Source: Bin87 sp963663945 (GTDB lineage: Bacteria; Chloroflexota; Dehalococcoidia; Lucifugimonadales; UBA3495). Taken from it: DNA of 64,000 bases. Both the position numbers and the translations under genes were made by a program. The stretch covers positions 3,286,001 to 3,350,000 of the forward strand of contig OY760687.1 of the NCBI GenBank assembly GCA_963663945.1, read 5' to 3'. The notes below the pieces were generated by a model that was not told the origin of the DNA, did no database searches, and saw nothing but the letters and a program-made list of their open reading frames with translations. Within the stretch, counting starts at the first letter, position 1. Each line of letters starts with the position of its first letter. Positions 1-8,298 of the stretch are shown piece by piece.

Positions 1-696
1 CGCCACCAACTCATCGTCACGAACCCCTTCGAACCTCAACCCGTGAAGCACATCCTCTCCGGCCAAGCCATAATCGGTCTGGATGCTCGGGACCGTTTCC
101 CCCGCGTCCCAACGACCCTTCAATATCCAGGTAGGGACACCATGGACAGCGGGCACTCCAAATGAGACCCGCGGGTCGATAGAAACAGGGATATTCCTGT
201 TTACGAGGTGCCAGACCAGGGCGATATCATGCTGATAATCGAACTGCTCAAACCGTTCCGCGACTACTTCCTCCCAGCCCACTTGCCCATCAAGGTCTGC
301 AGCCACCAGCTTACCAACCTCCGCATCCTCCTCTAGCTCGCGCATCTCGAGCATCAGATGAAAGCCCTCTGTTTTCCATGCGTACTGGGCAAACGGATAC
401 TCAGAGTTTAACGCGCGCGCCGCATAGGCACGGGCCGTACGAATTTTCTGTAGGGATAGGCCCAGTTTCCTGAACGTAGCTACGAACGCGACTTCGATGA
501 GCTCGTAGTAAGACAACGGACGACCAGCCTCACGGCCTGGCAGCGCTGCTGGACGATTCAGAGCGCCGCGATGCCAATATCCGACTGTGCGAGTAGCAAT
601 ACCGGCGTACCGGGCGGCATCTCGGACTGGATATGCCGGGCGATCCAAGCGACGACGCCAGCTAGCGGCATCTTGTAGCGCGTATGTGGCAGACAT
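1..696 (-). CDS. HTH-DUF433 protein, antitoxin-like (3' end outside window)
   Basis: The minus strand is open from an ATG at 696 to the window edge, 232 codons without a stop, so the C-terminus is missing. The N-terminal part (about residues 20-45) reads YPVRDAARYAGIATRTVGYW, like a MerR-type or excisionase-type winged helix. The C-terminal part contains SIDPRVSFGVPAVHGVPTWI followed by a helix resembling 'SIQTDYGLAGEDVLHGLRF', the pattern of DUF433. DUF433 proteins are commonly antitoxins paired with a DUF5615/PIN-like toxin, with the toxin gene usually downstream; here that would be off the left edge. The long form with an added DNA-binding domain is less typical than the ~75-residue DUF433 antitoxins. 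Role as antitoxin is inference. Confidence 0.7.
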   Translation of the reverse strand, partial: MSATYALQDAASWRRRLDRPAYPVRDAARYAGIATRTVGYWHRGALNRPAALPGREAGRPLSYYELIEVAFVATFRKLGLSLQKIRTARAYAARALNSEYPFAQYAWKTEGFHLMLEMRELEEDAEVGKLVAADLDGQVGWEEVVAERFEQFDYQHDIALVWHLVNRNIPVSIDPRVSFGVPAVHGVPTWILKGRWDAGETVPSIQTDYGLAGEDVLHGLRFEGVRDDELVA

Positions 697-1090
697 CACC
701 CCAGCCTCGTTAATCGGGTCAAGTTACAACATACTCCCCACGAGGATATTTTGGCAAACCTGCCCATTGAGGCGTAACCCCATCCCCAGTGAAAAGCGGA
801 TTGTCCAGCCCATATCTGATCGCGAACGAAACCGCCAACGATACTCATGGCGCTTGAGTCAATTCCGTGCTCCTGTGCGGCGATCGGTGCAAGCACGGGT
901 CGTATGGCGTGTTGTCTTCGCGCGACACAATTTTCTCCAGGTGTTAGGCTACGGGCGATTTGCGGCCACGGCCCGGACGTTAGAGCCAGTCACATGACTT
1001 GAGCGGCCGGGCGGTCTGCGCTTCAATTACGACACGCACCTATCGGCATGTAACTGCCAGCAAAGCGTATTCACTGCAGGAGGCCAGAGC
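697..1090. other. intergenic region between divergent genes
   Basis: This 394 bp stretch separates the minus-strand DUF433 gene from the plus-strand GMC gene. Short ORFs exist on both strands but do not resemble proteins. The left part carries a possible minus-strand promoter (TTGCCA at 757-752, 18 bp spacer, TATGTT at 733-728). The right end carries the strong ribosome site AGGAGG just before the GMC start. I see no RNA gene. Confidence 0.5.
728..757 (-). promoter_or_regulatory. possible sigma70-type promoter for the DUF433 gene
   Basis: On the minus strand TTGCCA (757-752) and TATGTT (733-728) are separated by 18 bp and lie 32 bp upstream of the ATG at 696. This is a match to the usual -35/-10 pattern by eye only. 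Confidence 0.3.
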
Positions 1091-2653
1091 ATGAGGTACG
1101 ACTATATCGTGGTGGGCGGGGGTTCCGCCGGATGCACCATCGCCAGCCGGCTGTCGGAAGACCCGGACCGTTCCGTGCTGCTGCTGGAGGCGGGGCCGGA
1201 CTATCCGGTCTTTGAGCAACTGCCCGACGACCTGAAGCTGGGCAACAACGTGTGGCTCTCGGCCTACGGGCCGCACAACTGGGGCTACACCGCCCGGATC
1301 ACCGAGGAGCAGGACGACCTGACGATCCCGCGAGGCAAGGCGACGGGCGGTTCCAGCGCGGTGAACGGGCAGGTGCTGTTCCGCGGCATCCCCGAGGACT
1401 ACGACCGCTGGGCCGAGTGGGGCAACGACGAGTGGAGTTTCACCCGGTGCCTGCCCTACTTCAACAAGCTGGAAACCGACCTGGACTTCGGCGGCGACGA
1501 CTTCCACGGCTCCGACGGGCCGGTGCCGGTGCGTCGCGCTCCCCGCAACGAGTGGCTGCCCCATGCCGTGGCCTTCGAGCGGGCGTGCCTTGACGAGGGC
1601 TTTCCGCAGGACGAGGACCAGAACCACCCCGAGTCCACGGGCGTCTCGCCCCGGGCGCGCAACACCATCGACGGCGTGCGCATGAGCATGGCCATCAACT
1701 ACCTGGACATCGCGCGGCACCGGCTGAACCTGACCATACGGGGCGGCGTCACCGCGCGGCGGATCATCTTCGATGCTGGTTCGACCGGCTCACCACGAGC
1801 GGTGGGGGTCGAGGCGGAGAGCGGAGGCGAGGTCTTCACGGTGGAGGGCGGCGAGATCATCGTCAGCAGCGGGGCCGTGGCGTCGCCGCAGTTGCTGATG
1901 CTGTCCGGCGTGGGTCCGGCGGAGCACCTGCGCAGCATGGGCATCCCGGTGGTGCACGACTCCCCGGGCGTGGGCAAGAACCTGCGCGACCATCCTGCGG
2001 CGTCGGTGCTGTATCTGGGCAAGGGCGAGAAGCCCGACGTGCAGGCGCCGGTGATCCAGGTGGGACTTCGCTACACGGTGGAAGGCTCAAATCTGCGCAA
2101 CGACATGCAGCTGAGCCCCAACCTGATGACCAGCGAGCATCGCCCGGCCCACGTCGTCATCGACGAGGACCTCAATTACATCGGCATGGGCGCGAGCCTG
2201 CAACTGGCGCTGGGGCAGGGCGAGTTGACGCTGCAGTCCACTGACCCCCACGTGCAGCCGTTCCTGAACTACAACTACTACCAGGAGCCGGAGGACCTGC
2301 GCCGGATGCGGGAGGCGATACGCTTGGGCGTCCGGATGGCGGAGCGGCCTCCCTTCTCCGACCTGGTCGAAGAGCGGATCATGCCCACCGACGAGGAGCT
2401 GGAGTCCGACGAGCTGCTGGACGACTGGCTGCGCAAGAACTCGGGAACGTCGCACCACATATCGGGCACGTGCAAGATGGGGCCGGACTCGGATCCCCTG
2501 GCGGTGGTGGACCAGCATCTGAAGGTCAAGGGAGTGGAGGGCCTGCGGGTGGCCGACGCGTCGATCATGCCCGACTGCATCCGGGCCAACACCAACGCCA
2601 CGACCATCATGATCGGCGAGAAGGTTTCCGACTACATCAATGACGGCCGGTAG
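1091..2653 (+). CDS. GMC-family FAD oxidoreductase (choline dehydrogenase-like)
   Basis: A 520-residue flavoprotein of the usual length for GMC oxidoreductases. The N-terminus YDYIVVGGGSAGCTIASRL is the FAD dinucleotide-binding motif with a downstream acidic residue (LLLEAGPD). GGSSAVNGQVLFRG (about residues 87-100) matches GMC signature 1, and GAVASPQLLMLSGVGPAEHL (about 261-280) matches signature 2. The C-terminal GTSHHISGTCKMG block contains the conserved active-site histidine region, and ANTNATTIMIGEK closes the fold. It oxidises an alcohol or polyol with FAD; the substrate cannot be read from sequence, and betA-like choline activity is only one possibility. An AGGAGG site 9 bp upstream supports the start. 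A palindromic repeat and then a VOC gene follow on the same strand. Confidence 0.93.
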   Translation: MRYDYIVVGGGSAGCTIASRLSEDPDRSVLLLEAGPDYPVFEQLPDDLKLGNNVWLSAYGPHNWGYTARITEEQDDLTIPRGKATGGSSAVNGQVLFRGIPEDYDRWAEWGNDEWSFTRCLPYFNKLETDLDFGGDDFHGSDGPVPVRRAPRNEWLPHAVAFERACLDEGFPQDEDQNHPESTGVSPRARNTIDGVRMSMAINYLDIARHRLNLTIRGGVTARRIIFDAGSTGSPRAVGVEAESGGEVFTVEGGEIIVSSGAVASPQLLMLSGVGPAEHLRSMGIPVVHDSPGVGKNLRDHPAASVLYLGKGEKPDVQAPVIQVGLRYTVEGSNLRNDMQLSPNLMTSEHRPAHVVIDEDLNYIGMGASLQLALGQGELTLQSTDPHVQPFLNYNYYQEPEDLRRMREAIRLGVRMAERPPFSDLVEERIMPTDEELESDELLDDWLRKNSGTSHHISGTCKMGPDSDPLAVVDQHLKVKGVEGLRVADASIMPDCIRANTNATTIMIGEKVSDYINDGR

Positions 2654-2663
2654 CCGGGGGAAA

Positions 2664-2772
2664 CGTCAGAAGCAGGATTTGCTGGATTAGCGGATTTTCA
2701 GGATGAGGCCGGCTGTCGCAATAACCGATCCAATCCGGTCAATCCATCAATCCGGTACATCCTGATTCTGAC
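2664..2772. repeat. family-1 palindromic repeat, copy 1
   Basis: This ~109 bp element begins CGTCAGAAGCAGGATTT and ends ATCCTGATTCTGAC, so its ends are inverted copies of each other. Inner segments with GGATT and AATCC repeats also pair. It starts 11 bp after the stop codon of the GMC gene. Related copies are at 5468-5585, 7223-7326, 17240-17348, 18697-18807 and 45502-45612. Confidence 0.85.
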
Positions 2773-2793
2773 CACACGGGGAGGTTCACAGCA

Positions 2794-3270
2794 ATGGAAG
2801 TCCAATGGATGAACCACACCGGGTTCGTGGTGAGCGACATGGAGCGCTCCCTGACTTTCTACCGGGACCTGTTGGGTCTCAGCATCGAGCGGGACCAGGT
2901 GTTGGAAGGCGACTTCATCTCGGAGGTCGTGGGTTATCCGGATGCGCGGCTGCACATCGTGTACCTGGGCGTGGGGGATCAACGCCACTCGGTGGAGCTG
3001 ATCCAGTACCTGAACCCGGCGGGAGATGCCGTCGCGTTGCCCCGGCGCCACCAGGTGGGAGCGAGCCACCTGGGAATCATTGTCGACGACCTGGACGCGT
3101 TTTACGCCGACCTCAGTGCCAAGGGGGTGCGGTTCGTGAGCCCGCCGGCGACGCGGCCCAACCCGGTGTATCCGGCGGCCAGCAAGGGCTGCTACATGGA
3201 GGACCCCGACGGGAACTGGCTGGAACTGCTGGAGCGGGGACCGGCGCCGCCCGACGCGACCTCGGTGTGA
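2794..3270 (+). CDS. VOC-superfamily protein (glyoxalase/dioxygenase fold)
   Basis: A 158-residue protein with the two beta-alpha-beta-beta-beta modules of the vicinal-oxygen-chelate fold. Module 1 starts at WMNHTGFVVSDMERSLTFYR and module 2 at ASHLGIIVDDLDAFYADL, ending with the family's typical YMEDPDGNWLELLE. Candidate metal ligands are His8 (NHTGF), His67-region/Glu (RHSVELIQ), His (SHLGI) and Glu (WLELLE), arranged as in metal-dependent members. The family includes glyoxalase I, ring-cleaving dioxygenases and epimerases; the substrate here is unknown. GGAGG stands about 10 bp before the ATG. It follows the GMC gene after a repeat element and is followed by a terminator. Confidence 0.88.
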   Translation: MEVQWMNHTGFVVSDMERSLTFYRDLLGLSIERDQVLEGDFISEVVGYPDARLHIVYLGVGDQRHSVELIQYLNPAGDAVALPRRHQVGASHLGIIVDDLDAFYADLSAKGVRFVSPPATRPNPVYPAASKGCYMEDPDGNWLELLERGPAPPDATSV

Positions 3271-3344
3271 CCGCAGGGGCTGCGGGCGGTGACTGAGCCG
3301 GGCGGCGAGGGGTTCCAGGGAAGGCGACTGGAAATACCAGAAGG

Positions 3345-3373
3345 AAGGCCGGGGGTTTAATCCCGGCCTTTTT
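3345..3373 (+). terminator. rho-independent terminator after the VOC gene
   Basis: A 9 bp perfect stem (AAGGCCGGG / CCCGGCCTT) with an 8 bp loop is followed by a run of five T (3369-3373), 75 bp after the VOC stop codon. It could work in both directions because the stem starts with AA, but the T run supports the plus strand. Confidence 0.85.
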
Positions 3374-3396
3374 GGCTCGTTGAATAGAGGATAAGA

Positions 3397-3645
3397 TCAA
3401 TCTAGCGAGGACTGGGCGAGCCTCGGTCCGGCTAAGAGACCAACCAAGCCTCCTACCAATAACGCCACGCAATGCCACAGATACCCGATCGAGTCCTTGA
3501 CGGTTTCTTTGGTACCACCGGCCGAGTCCACATACAGGGACAGGATCACGGCCAGGATCGCAAACAGGACAGCGACTCCGATGAGCAGACAAACTATCCA
3601 GAAGTACGACCCACTGAGCAGTGGACCTCTAGGCTGATCTTTCAC
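3397..3645 (-). CDS. small two-helix membrane protein, hypothetical
   Basis: An 82-residue ORF with a GTG start at 3645. Two hydrophobic segments are clear: FWIVCLLIGVAVLFAILAVI (about residues 15-34) and LWHCVALLVGGLVGLLAG (about 56-73), with a short soluble linker. I do not recognise a family. No strong ribosome site precedes the GTG, and the frame stays open upstream without an ATG, so the start is uncertain. It lies in a convergent arrangement with the VOC gene. The hydrophobic pattern in an otherwise gene-poor stretch is the only support. Confidence 0.4.
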   Translation of the reverse strand: MKDQPRGPLLSGSYFWIVCLLIGVAVLFAILAVILSLYVDSAGGTKETVKDSIGYLWHCVALLVGGLVGLLAGPRLAQSSLD

Positions 3646-3992
3646 GATCCGGCCAAAGGTCTCCGGTTCTATAGTCGACTCTGGCCGGCTTGCCAGGATG
3701 GCGGAAAGCGTGGAATATAATTCGCGCCGACGCCAGGCCGAAGGCTACCAGGGGAGGCTTGATTGAACCCATCCGCCGTTCCACTGTAGCGGAGTCATTG
3801 CGTTTCATCGTCGGCACCTCTTAGCCAGGGGACTGGCGCAGCCATCGATTAGTAGGCGATTGCTATCGAGTCAATCCCTTAGAACCACTATACCACGGTG
3901 TTATGGTAGCAAGGTATTCGCCAAGATCAGAGGTATTATCTTTTTTACTCTGGAATGTAATTACCTTTGGAAAGGGGTTCTGTGGAGTGGAC
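3646..3992. other. intergenic region upstream of the amidohydrolase
   Basis: No gene is recognised in this 347 bp stretch. Around 3888-3910 there is an imperfect palindrome (CTATACCACGGTGTTATGGTAG), with a TATACC that might be part of a promoter or operator for the amidohydrolase gene. The stretch 3900-3970 is visibly richer in A and T than its surroundings. An in-frame GTG/ATG-type extension of the amidohydrolase to 3903 runs through it but is judged non-coding. Confidence 0.4.
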
Positions 3993-5363
3993 ATGACCAC
4001 CGTTATCGCCAACGCGACCATTGTGACCGGCAACGCGGGACGGGACGTTCTGCATGACGCCGGCATTGCCATCTCGGGGGACCGGATTGCGGCCATCGGG
4101 CCGACGGATGACGTGCGGCAGGCGCATCCCGACGCCGAGGTGGTGGACGGGCGGGGCAAGGCGGTCTTTCCCGGGCTGATCAACTGTCACACGCACCTGC
4201 TGGCGACGGGCGACCGGGGAATCCTGGAGGACTTCGGGTTCCCGACGCGGCTGACCTTCCCGGTGTCGGCCCGGGCGCTGCTGAGCGACGAAGAGCGGCA
4301 GACGCTGGCGCTGCTGGGCGTGCTGGAATCGATCCGCAGCGGCGTCACCTGCCTGCTGGAAATCTCATCCGACGTTGCCAGCTACGCTCCCGACCTGGCG
4401 GCGACGGGGTTGCGGCTCGTGCTGGGGGAAAACATCAACGACGTGGACGAGGCCAGGAACGGGGTGTACCGGTTCGACGAGGCCCGGGCCGACGCCGGCC
4501 TGCAGCGCTGCGCCGACCTGGTGGAGGCGTGGCACGGCCGGGAGCAGGGGCGGGTCAGTTGCTTCCCGGCGCCGCACGCTCCGGAGACCTGCTCGCCGGA
4601 CCTGCTGCGCCGCAGCCGGGAATTGGCCGAGCGCCACGGCGTCGGCTACACCATCCACCTGTCGCAGAGCCGTGAGGAGATCGAGGCGGTGATGCGGGTG
4701 CGCGGGGTCTCGCCGACCCACTACCTGTTCGCCAACGACTTTCTGGGGCCGGACCTGCTGGCCGCCCACTGCCGGTACGTCGATTCCGCCGAGATCGCGC
4801 TGCTGGGGCAGACCGGGGTCAAGGTGACCAACAACGCCGCCATCGCCGCCCGCCGGGGCGCGGCCGCGCCGGTGCGGGAGTTGCAGGCAGCGGGGTGCGT
4901 CATCGGCATGGGCACCGACAACATGGCCGAGGACATGGTTGAGGTGATGCGGGCCGGGCTGTTCCTGGAGCGGGTGCGCCGCAACGACGAGGTGTATCCG
5001 CAGCCCGAGGACGTGCTGGAGTGGGCCACCTCGGGAGGAGCCCGGGCGCTGGGGATGGAGGACATCACCGGCAGCCTCGAGGTGGGCAAGAAGGGCGACC
5101 TGTTCGTGGTGGACCTGATGCGGCCACACCTGGTGCCCACCCTGCGCGTGGTGTCCGCGTTCGTACACAACGGCCAGCCGGCCGACATCACATCGGTGAT
5201 GGTGGATGGCGCGTGGGTCATGCAGGACGGCAAGGTGCTGACCATCGACGAGGCGGATGTGGTGCGCCGGGCGGAGGCAGTGGGGCACGCGTCGTGGCGC
5301 CGGCTGCTGGAACGCTATCCCAACGTGCCTTTCCCCATCAACATCCCGCCGGCCATCACCTGA
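3993..5363 (+). CDS. amidohydrolase-family metal-dependent hydrolase/deaminase
   Basis: A 456-residue enzyme of the TRZ/ATZ/MtaD type. Domain order is the standard one: a short beta domain (TTVIANATIVTG), the TIM barrel, then the C-terminal beta strands. The metal-binding HxH is in GLINCHTHLLATGDRG; later barrel histidines are in YTIHLSQSREE and LLAAHCRYVD; the metal-binding Asp is in GMGTDNMAEDM. This set matches cytosine / S-adenosylhomocysteine / guanine deaminase-like hydrolases, which remove ammonia or open amide rings. The exact substrate is unknown. The frame extends upstream to 3903, but the ATG at 3993 is preferred because GGAG lies 6 bp upstream and homology to the family starts there. 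Its product could be ammonia, compatible with the neighbouring urea operon, but that is speculation. Confidence 0.88.
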   Translation: MTTVIANATIVTGNAGRDVLHDAGIAISGDRIAAIGPTDDVRQAHPDAEVVDGRGKAVFPGLINCHTHLLATGDRGILEDFGFPTRLTFPVSARALLSDEERQTLALLGVLESIRSGVTCLLEISSDVASYAPDLAATGLRLVLGENINDVDEARNGVYRFDEARADAGLQRCADLVEAWHGREQGRVSCFPAPHAPETCSPDLLRRSRELAERHGVGYTIHLSQSREEIEAVMRVRGVSPTHYLFANDFLGPDLLAAHCRYVDSAEIALLGQTGVKVTNNAAIAARRGAAAPVRELQAAGCVIGMGTDNMAEDMVEVMRAGLFLERVRRNDEVYPQPEDVLEWATSGGARALGMEDITGSLEVGKKGDLFVVDLMRPHLVPTLRVVSAFVHNGQPADITSVMVDGAWVMQDGKVLTIDEADVVRRAEAVGHASWRRLLERYPNVPFPINIPPAIT

Positions 5364-5406
5364 GCCGGGTGAAACAGGGGGCCGACGCGGATTATGCGCG
5401 TTCGGC

Positions 5407-5441
5407 AGAGCGGGCAGGTTCTTTTCGAGCCTGCCCGCTCT
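5407..5441 (+). terminator. strong hairpin after the amidohydrolase gene
   Basis: A perfect 12 bp stem, AGAGCGGGCAGG / CCTGCCCGCTCT, encloses an 11-base loop and stands 44 bp after the stop codon. There is no T run after it, so it may be a terminator of the hairpin-only type or an mRNA end-protecting structure. Confidence 0.6.
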
Positions 5442-5467
5442 CGTATGGGTCGTGCCCCCGTTGCGTG

Positions 5468-5585
5468 AATCGTCAGAATCAGGATTTTCAAGATTTGGGG
5501 ATTGTCAGGATTGGAACCGTTCTGCGACCGAACACTCCCAATCCTGTCTAATCACAAAATCCTGTGAATCCTGATTCTGACGATT
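5468..5585. repeat. family-1 palindromic repeat, copy 2
   Basis: Best-preserved copy. The ends AATCGTCAGAATCAGGATT and AATCCTGATTCTGACGATT are exact reverse complements over 19 bp, and an inner pair (CAGGATTGG / CCAATCCTG) also matches. It lies between the amidohydrolase gene and urtA. Confidence 0.9.
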
Positions 5586-5901
5586 CCCACCGCCAAACCG
5601 GTTACGCATGGCCGCAGTGGCCTACTGGCTCGGCCGTGACGAATTGAGGGCAGAGGTGTGGTTTGTGGAGATTGGAAGCGGCTTGGGGTAGGCGGATCGG
5701 GGTGGCATGGGCTGCTGGGCGACGTTACGCGTCGTTTACACCGACGCAACTTCACGGTCATAGAGTTGCAATTTGCCGGTAACACCGTGGGACTAGCGTA
5801 TTCGGCATCGACACCGACGCACCGCGTCCGATGCAGTCGTTTTTCCAGAGTTGGCGGCGACCTGCCGTTGACGAAACACCCCAGAGGAGGAAACACCCAC
5901 G

Positions 5902-7215
5902 ATGTCTGTAACCGGTTTAGCCAAACTGCCTGTACTGATGCGGTTCGCGCTCATTGGCGTGGCCGCTGTTCTCATGCCCCTGATGCTGGCCGCGTGCGGC
6001 TCCGAGCCGCCCCCGGCGCCGGCCGCGACCGCGGCTCCGGCTGCCAGCGCAGCCTCCCAACCGGCGAGCGAGCCCGCCGCCCCCGAGTCCGACACGATCA
6101 AGGTGGGCATCCTGCACTCCCTGTCCGGCACGATGTCGATCAGCGAGACCGCCGTGCATGACGCCGAACTGCTGGCGATCGAAGAGATCAACGCCTCGGG
6201 CGGCGTGATGGGCAAGCAGCTGGAGGTCGTCATCGAGGACGGCGCGTCCGACTGGCCGACCTTCGCCGAGAAGGCTCGCAAGCTGCTCCAGGAGGACGAG
6301 GTGTCCGTGGTGTTCGGCGGATGGACCAGCGCCAGCCGAAAGGCGATGCTGCCGGTCTTCGAGGCCAACAACGGGCTGCTGTTCTACCCGGTGCAGTACG
6401 AGGGCCTGGAGACGTCGCCCAACATCTTCTACACGGGCGCGACGACCAACCAGCAGATCGTGCCGGCCATCGAGTACCTGTTGGAAGAGGGCAAGACCAA
6501 GTTCTACCTGCTGGGTTCCGACTACGTGTTCCCGCGCACGTCGAACCTGATCATCAACAAGCAGTTGACCGCCGCCGGCCTTGAGGCCGTGGGCGAGGAA
6601 TACACCCCGCTGGGCCACACCGAGTACAGCACCGTGATCACGAAGATCAAGGCCGCCGATCCCGACGTGGTGTTCAACACGCTGAACGGCGACTCCAACG
6701 TGGCCTTCTTCAAGCAGCTCAAGGACGCCGGCATCACGGCCGAGGACCTGCCCACGATTTCCGTGAGCGTCGCTGAGGAAGAGATCACCGGCATCGGCGC
6801 CGACAACATCGCCGGCCATCTGGTTGCCTGGAACTACTTCCAGACCACCGACACGCCGGAAAACGTGAAGTTCGTCAGCGCGTTCAAGTCCAAGTACGGC
6901 GAGAACCGCGTCACCGACGACCCCATCGAGGCGGGCTACTTCGGCGTGTACCTGTGGAAGGCCGCCGTTGAGAAGGCCGGGTCCACCGACGTGGCCGCGG
7001 TCAAGGAAGCCGCCAAGGGCATCCAGTTCGCCGCTCCGGGCGGAATGGTGACCATCCACAACGAGAACCAGCACGTGTCCAAGACCGTCCGCATCGGCAC
7101 GGTGCGCGACGACGGGCAGATCGACGAGATCTGGAACTCCGGCTCCCCGGTGGTTCCGGACCCCTACCTGGACACCTACGAATGGGCCGCCGGCCTCCGG
7201 GAGTTGGCCCAGTAG
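5902..7215 (+). CDS. urtA: urea ABC transporter, substrate-binding lipoprotein
   Basis: A 437-residue periplasmic binding protein. It has a signal peptide with lipobox (LMLAACGS, Cys at about 32) and an Ala/Pro-rich tether (about 33-62), so it is anchored outside the membrane. The mature part IKVGILHSLSGTMSISETAV, together with LLFYPVQYEGLETSPNIFYT and FYLLGSDYVFPRTSN, is characteristic of UrtA rather than the branched-chain amino acid paralogues. It captures urea (possibly short amides) and delivers it to the UrtBC channel. AGAGGAGG lies about 10 bp before the ATG. A palindromic repeat separates it from urtB; such placement is often linked to higher expression of the binding protein than of the membrane subunits. 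Confidence 0.95.
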   Translation: MSVTGLAKLPVLMRFALIGVAAVLMPLMLAACGSEPPPAPAATAAPAASAASQPASEPAAPESDTIKVGILHSLSGTMSISETAVHDAELLAIEEINASGGVMGKQLEVVIEDGASDWPTFAEKARKLLQEDEVSVVFGGWTSASRKAMLPVFEANNGLLFYPVQYEGLETSPNIFYTGATTNQQIVPAIEYLLEEGKTKFYLLGSDYVFPRTSNLIINKQLTAAGLEAVGEEYTPLGHTEYSTVITKIKAADPDVVFNTLNGDSNVAFFKQLKDAGITAEDLPTISVSVAEEEITGIGADNIAGHLVAWNYFQTTDTPENVKFVSAFKSKYGENRVTDDPIEAGYFGVYLWKAAVEKAGSTDVAAVKEAAKGIQFAAPGGMVTIHNENQHVSKTVRIGTVRDDGQIDEIWNSGSPVVPDPYLDTYEWAAGLRELAQ

Positions 7216-7222
7216 TCTCAAC

Positions 7223-7326
7223 CGTCAGAATCAGGATTTGCCGGATTGAAGGATTGACAGGATTGGGTGTTCTCCGCCACCGGATGGCTCCAATCCTGTA
7301 AATCACGAAGTCCTCATAACCCTGAC
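7223..7326. repeat. family-1 palindromic repeat, copy 3 (between urtA and urtB)
   Basis: The element starts CGTCAGAATCAGGATTTGCC 8 bp after the urtA stop. Its right arm is partly decayed (CCTCATAACCCTGACAC), but the inner pair GGATTGG / CCAATCC is kept. It is the only copy inside an operon in this window. Confidence 0.85.
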
Positions 7327-7395
7327 ACCGCCAACAAACATCGGCGCGGATGACATCCGCGCCTCCGCCTCCTCAAACTCCTTTATGGCCACAAT

Positions 7396-8292
7396 ATGGA
7401 AGTTTGGGCTCTACAACTGTTCAACGGGCTCAGCCTGAGCTCAATCCTGCTGCTGATCGCTCTGGGACTGGCGCTGTCCTTCGGGTTGATGAACGTCATC
7501 AACCTGGCCCACGGCGAGTTCATCATGATCGGGGCGTACACGACGTATGCGCTGCAGCAGGCCGCGCTCAGATTCACCGGTGACGCCCAATCGGGTATCA
7601 CGTTCCTGATCGCCATTCCCGCGTCCTTCGTGGTTGCCGGAGCGGCGGGGTACGTGGTGGAGAACGCGCTGATCCGGTTCCTCTACCGCCGACCCCTGGA
7701 TACGCTGCTGGCGACCTGGGGCGTCGGCCTGTTCCTGCAGCAACTGGCGCGGACGATTTTCGGCGCGCCCAACGTGCAGGTGGTGGCCCCGCCGTGGCTG
7801 GGCACCGCGCTCACGGTCACGTCTGACCTGGTGTTGCCCGTGAAGCGCGTATTCATCCTGGGGCTGGTCACCGCGTGCATCGGCGGGCTCTACTTTTACA
7901 TGTACCGTTCCAGCGAAGGACGCCGGATGCGGGGCGTGATGCAGAACCGGGAAATGGCCTCCAGCCTGGGAGTATCGACCCGACGGGTGGACAGCTTCAC
8001 CTTCGCGCTGGGTTCCGGACTGGCCGGCGTGGCCGGGTGCGCGCTGACGCTGATCGGGCCCATCGGGCCGTCGCTGGGTACCTTCTACGTGGTGGACGCC
8101 TTCATCGTCGTGATCCTGGGCGGGCTGGGGCAGGTCCCGGGCACCATCCTGGCGGCGCTGATCATCGGGATGCTGAACACGATGCTGGAGTTCGGCACGA
8201 CGGCCGTGGTGGGCAAGGTGCTGGTGTTCGCCATGGTGATCCTGTTCCTGCAGTGGCGGCCGGCCGGCCTGATGCGGGCCAAGGGACGGTAG
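7396..8292 (+). CDS. urtB: urea ABC transporter, permease UrtB
   Basis: A 298-residue, highly hydrophobic LivH-type permease with about eight predicted membrane helices. The signature SFGLMNVINLAHGEFIMIGA near residue 30-50 and the loop IVVILGGLGQVPGTILAALI near residue 240 are typical of UrtB/LivH. It forms half of the transmembrane channel with UrtC. It is shorter than many cyanobacterial UrtB proteins, which carry a long N-terminal extension. No strong ribosome site is seen before the ATG. It begins 70 bp after the repeat that follows urtA and ends 6 bp before urtC. Confidence 0.95.
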   Translation: MEVWALQLFNGLSLSSILLLIALGLALSFGLMNVINLAHGEFIMIGAYTTYALQQAALRFTGDAQSGITFLIAIPASFVVAGAAGYVVENALIRFLYRRPLDTLLATWGVGLFLQQLARTIFGAPNVQVVAPPWLGTALTVTSDLVLPVKRVFILGLVTACIGGLYFYMYRSSEGRRMRGVMQNREMASSLGVSTRRVDSFTFALGSGLAGVAGCALTLIGPIGPSLGTFYVVDAFIVVILGGLGQVPGTILAALIIGMLNTMLEFGTTAVVGKVLVFAMVILFLQWRPAGLMRAKGR

Positions 8293-8298
8293 AGCGCC

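Larger units (their letters stand above)
5364..5901. other. intergenic region: hairpin, repeat and urt leader
   Basis: This 538 bp stretch holds a strong hairpin (5407-5441), a family-1 palindromic repeat (5468-5585) and about 315 bp of leader before urtA. No ORF in it looks like a gene. The promoter of the urt operon is presumably in 5586-5880, but no clear -35/-10 pair or NtcA/GlnR-type operator could be recognised by eye. Confidence 0.5.

Noticed and set aside
696..896. 66-residue minus-strand ORF whose stop overlaps the DUF433 start (TGATG)
   Set aside because: The overlap looks like coupling, but the translation does not resemble a protein, it has no ribosome site, and a probable promoter for the DUF433 gene lies inside it.
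5917..7221. 434-residue ORF opposite urtA
   Set aside because: It is a shadow of the GC-rich urtA gene: His/Val/Gly/Arg-rich, no motif, no ribosome site, and urtA is beyond doubt.
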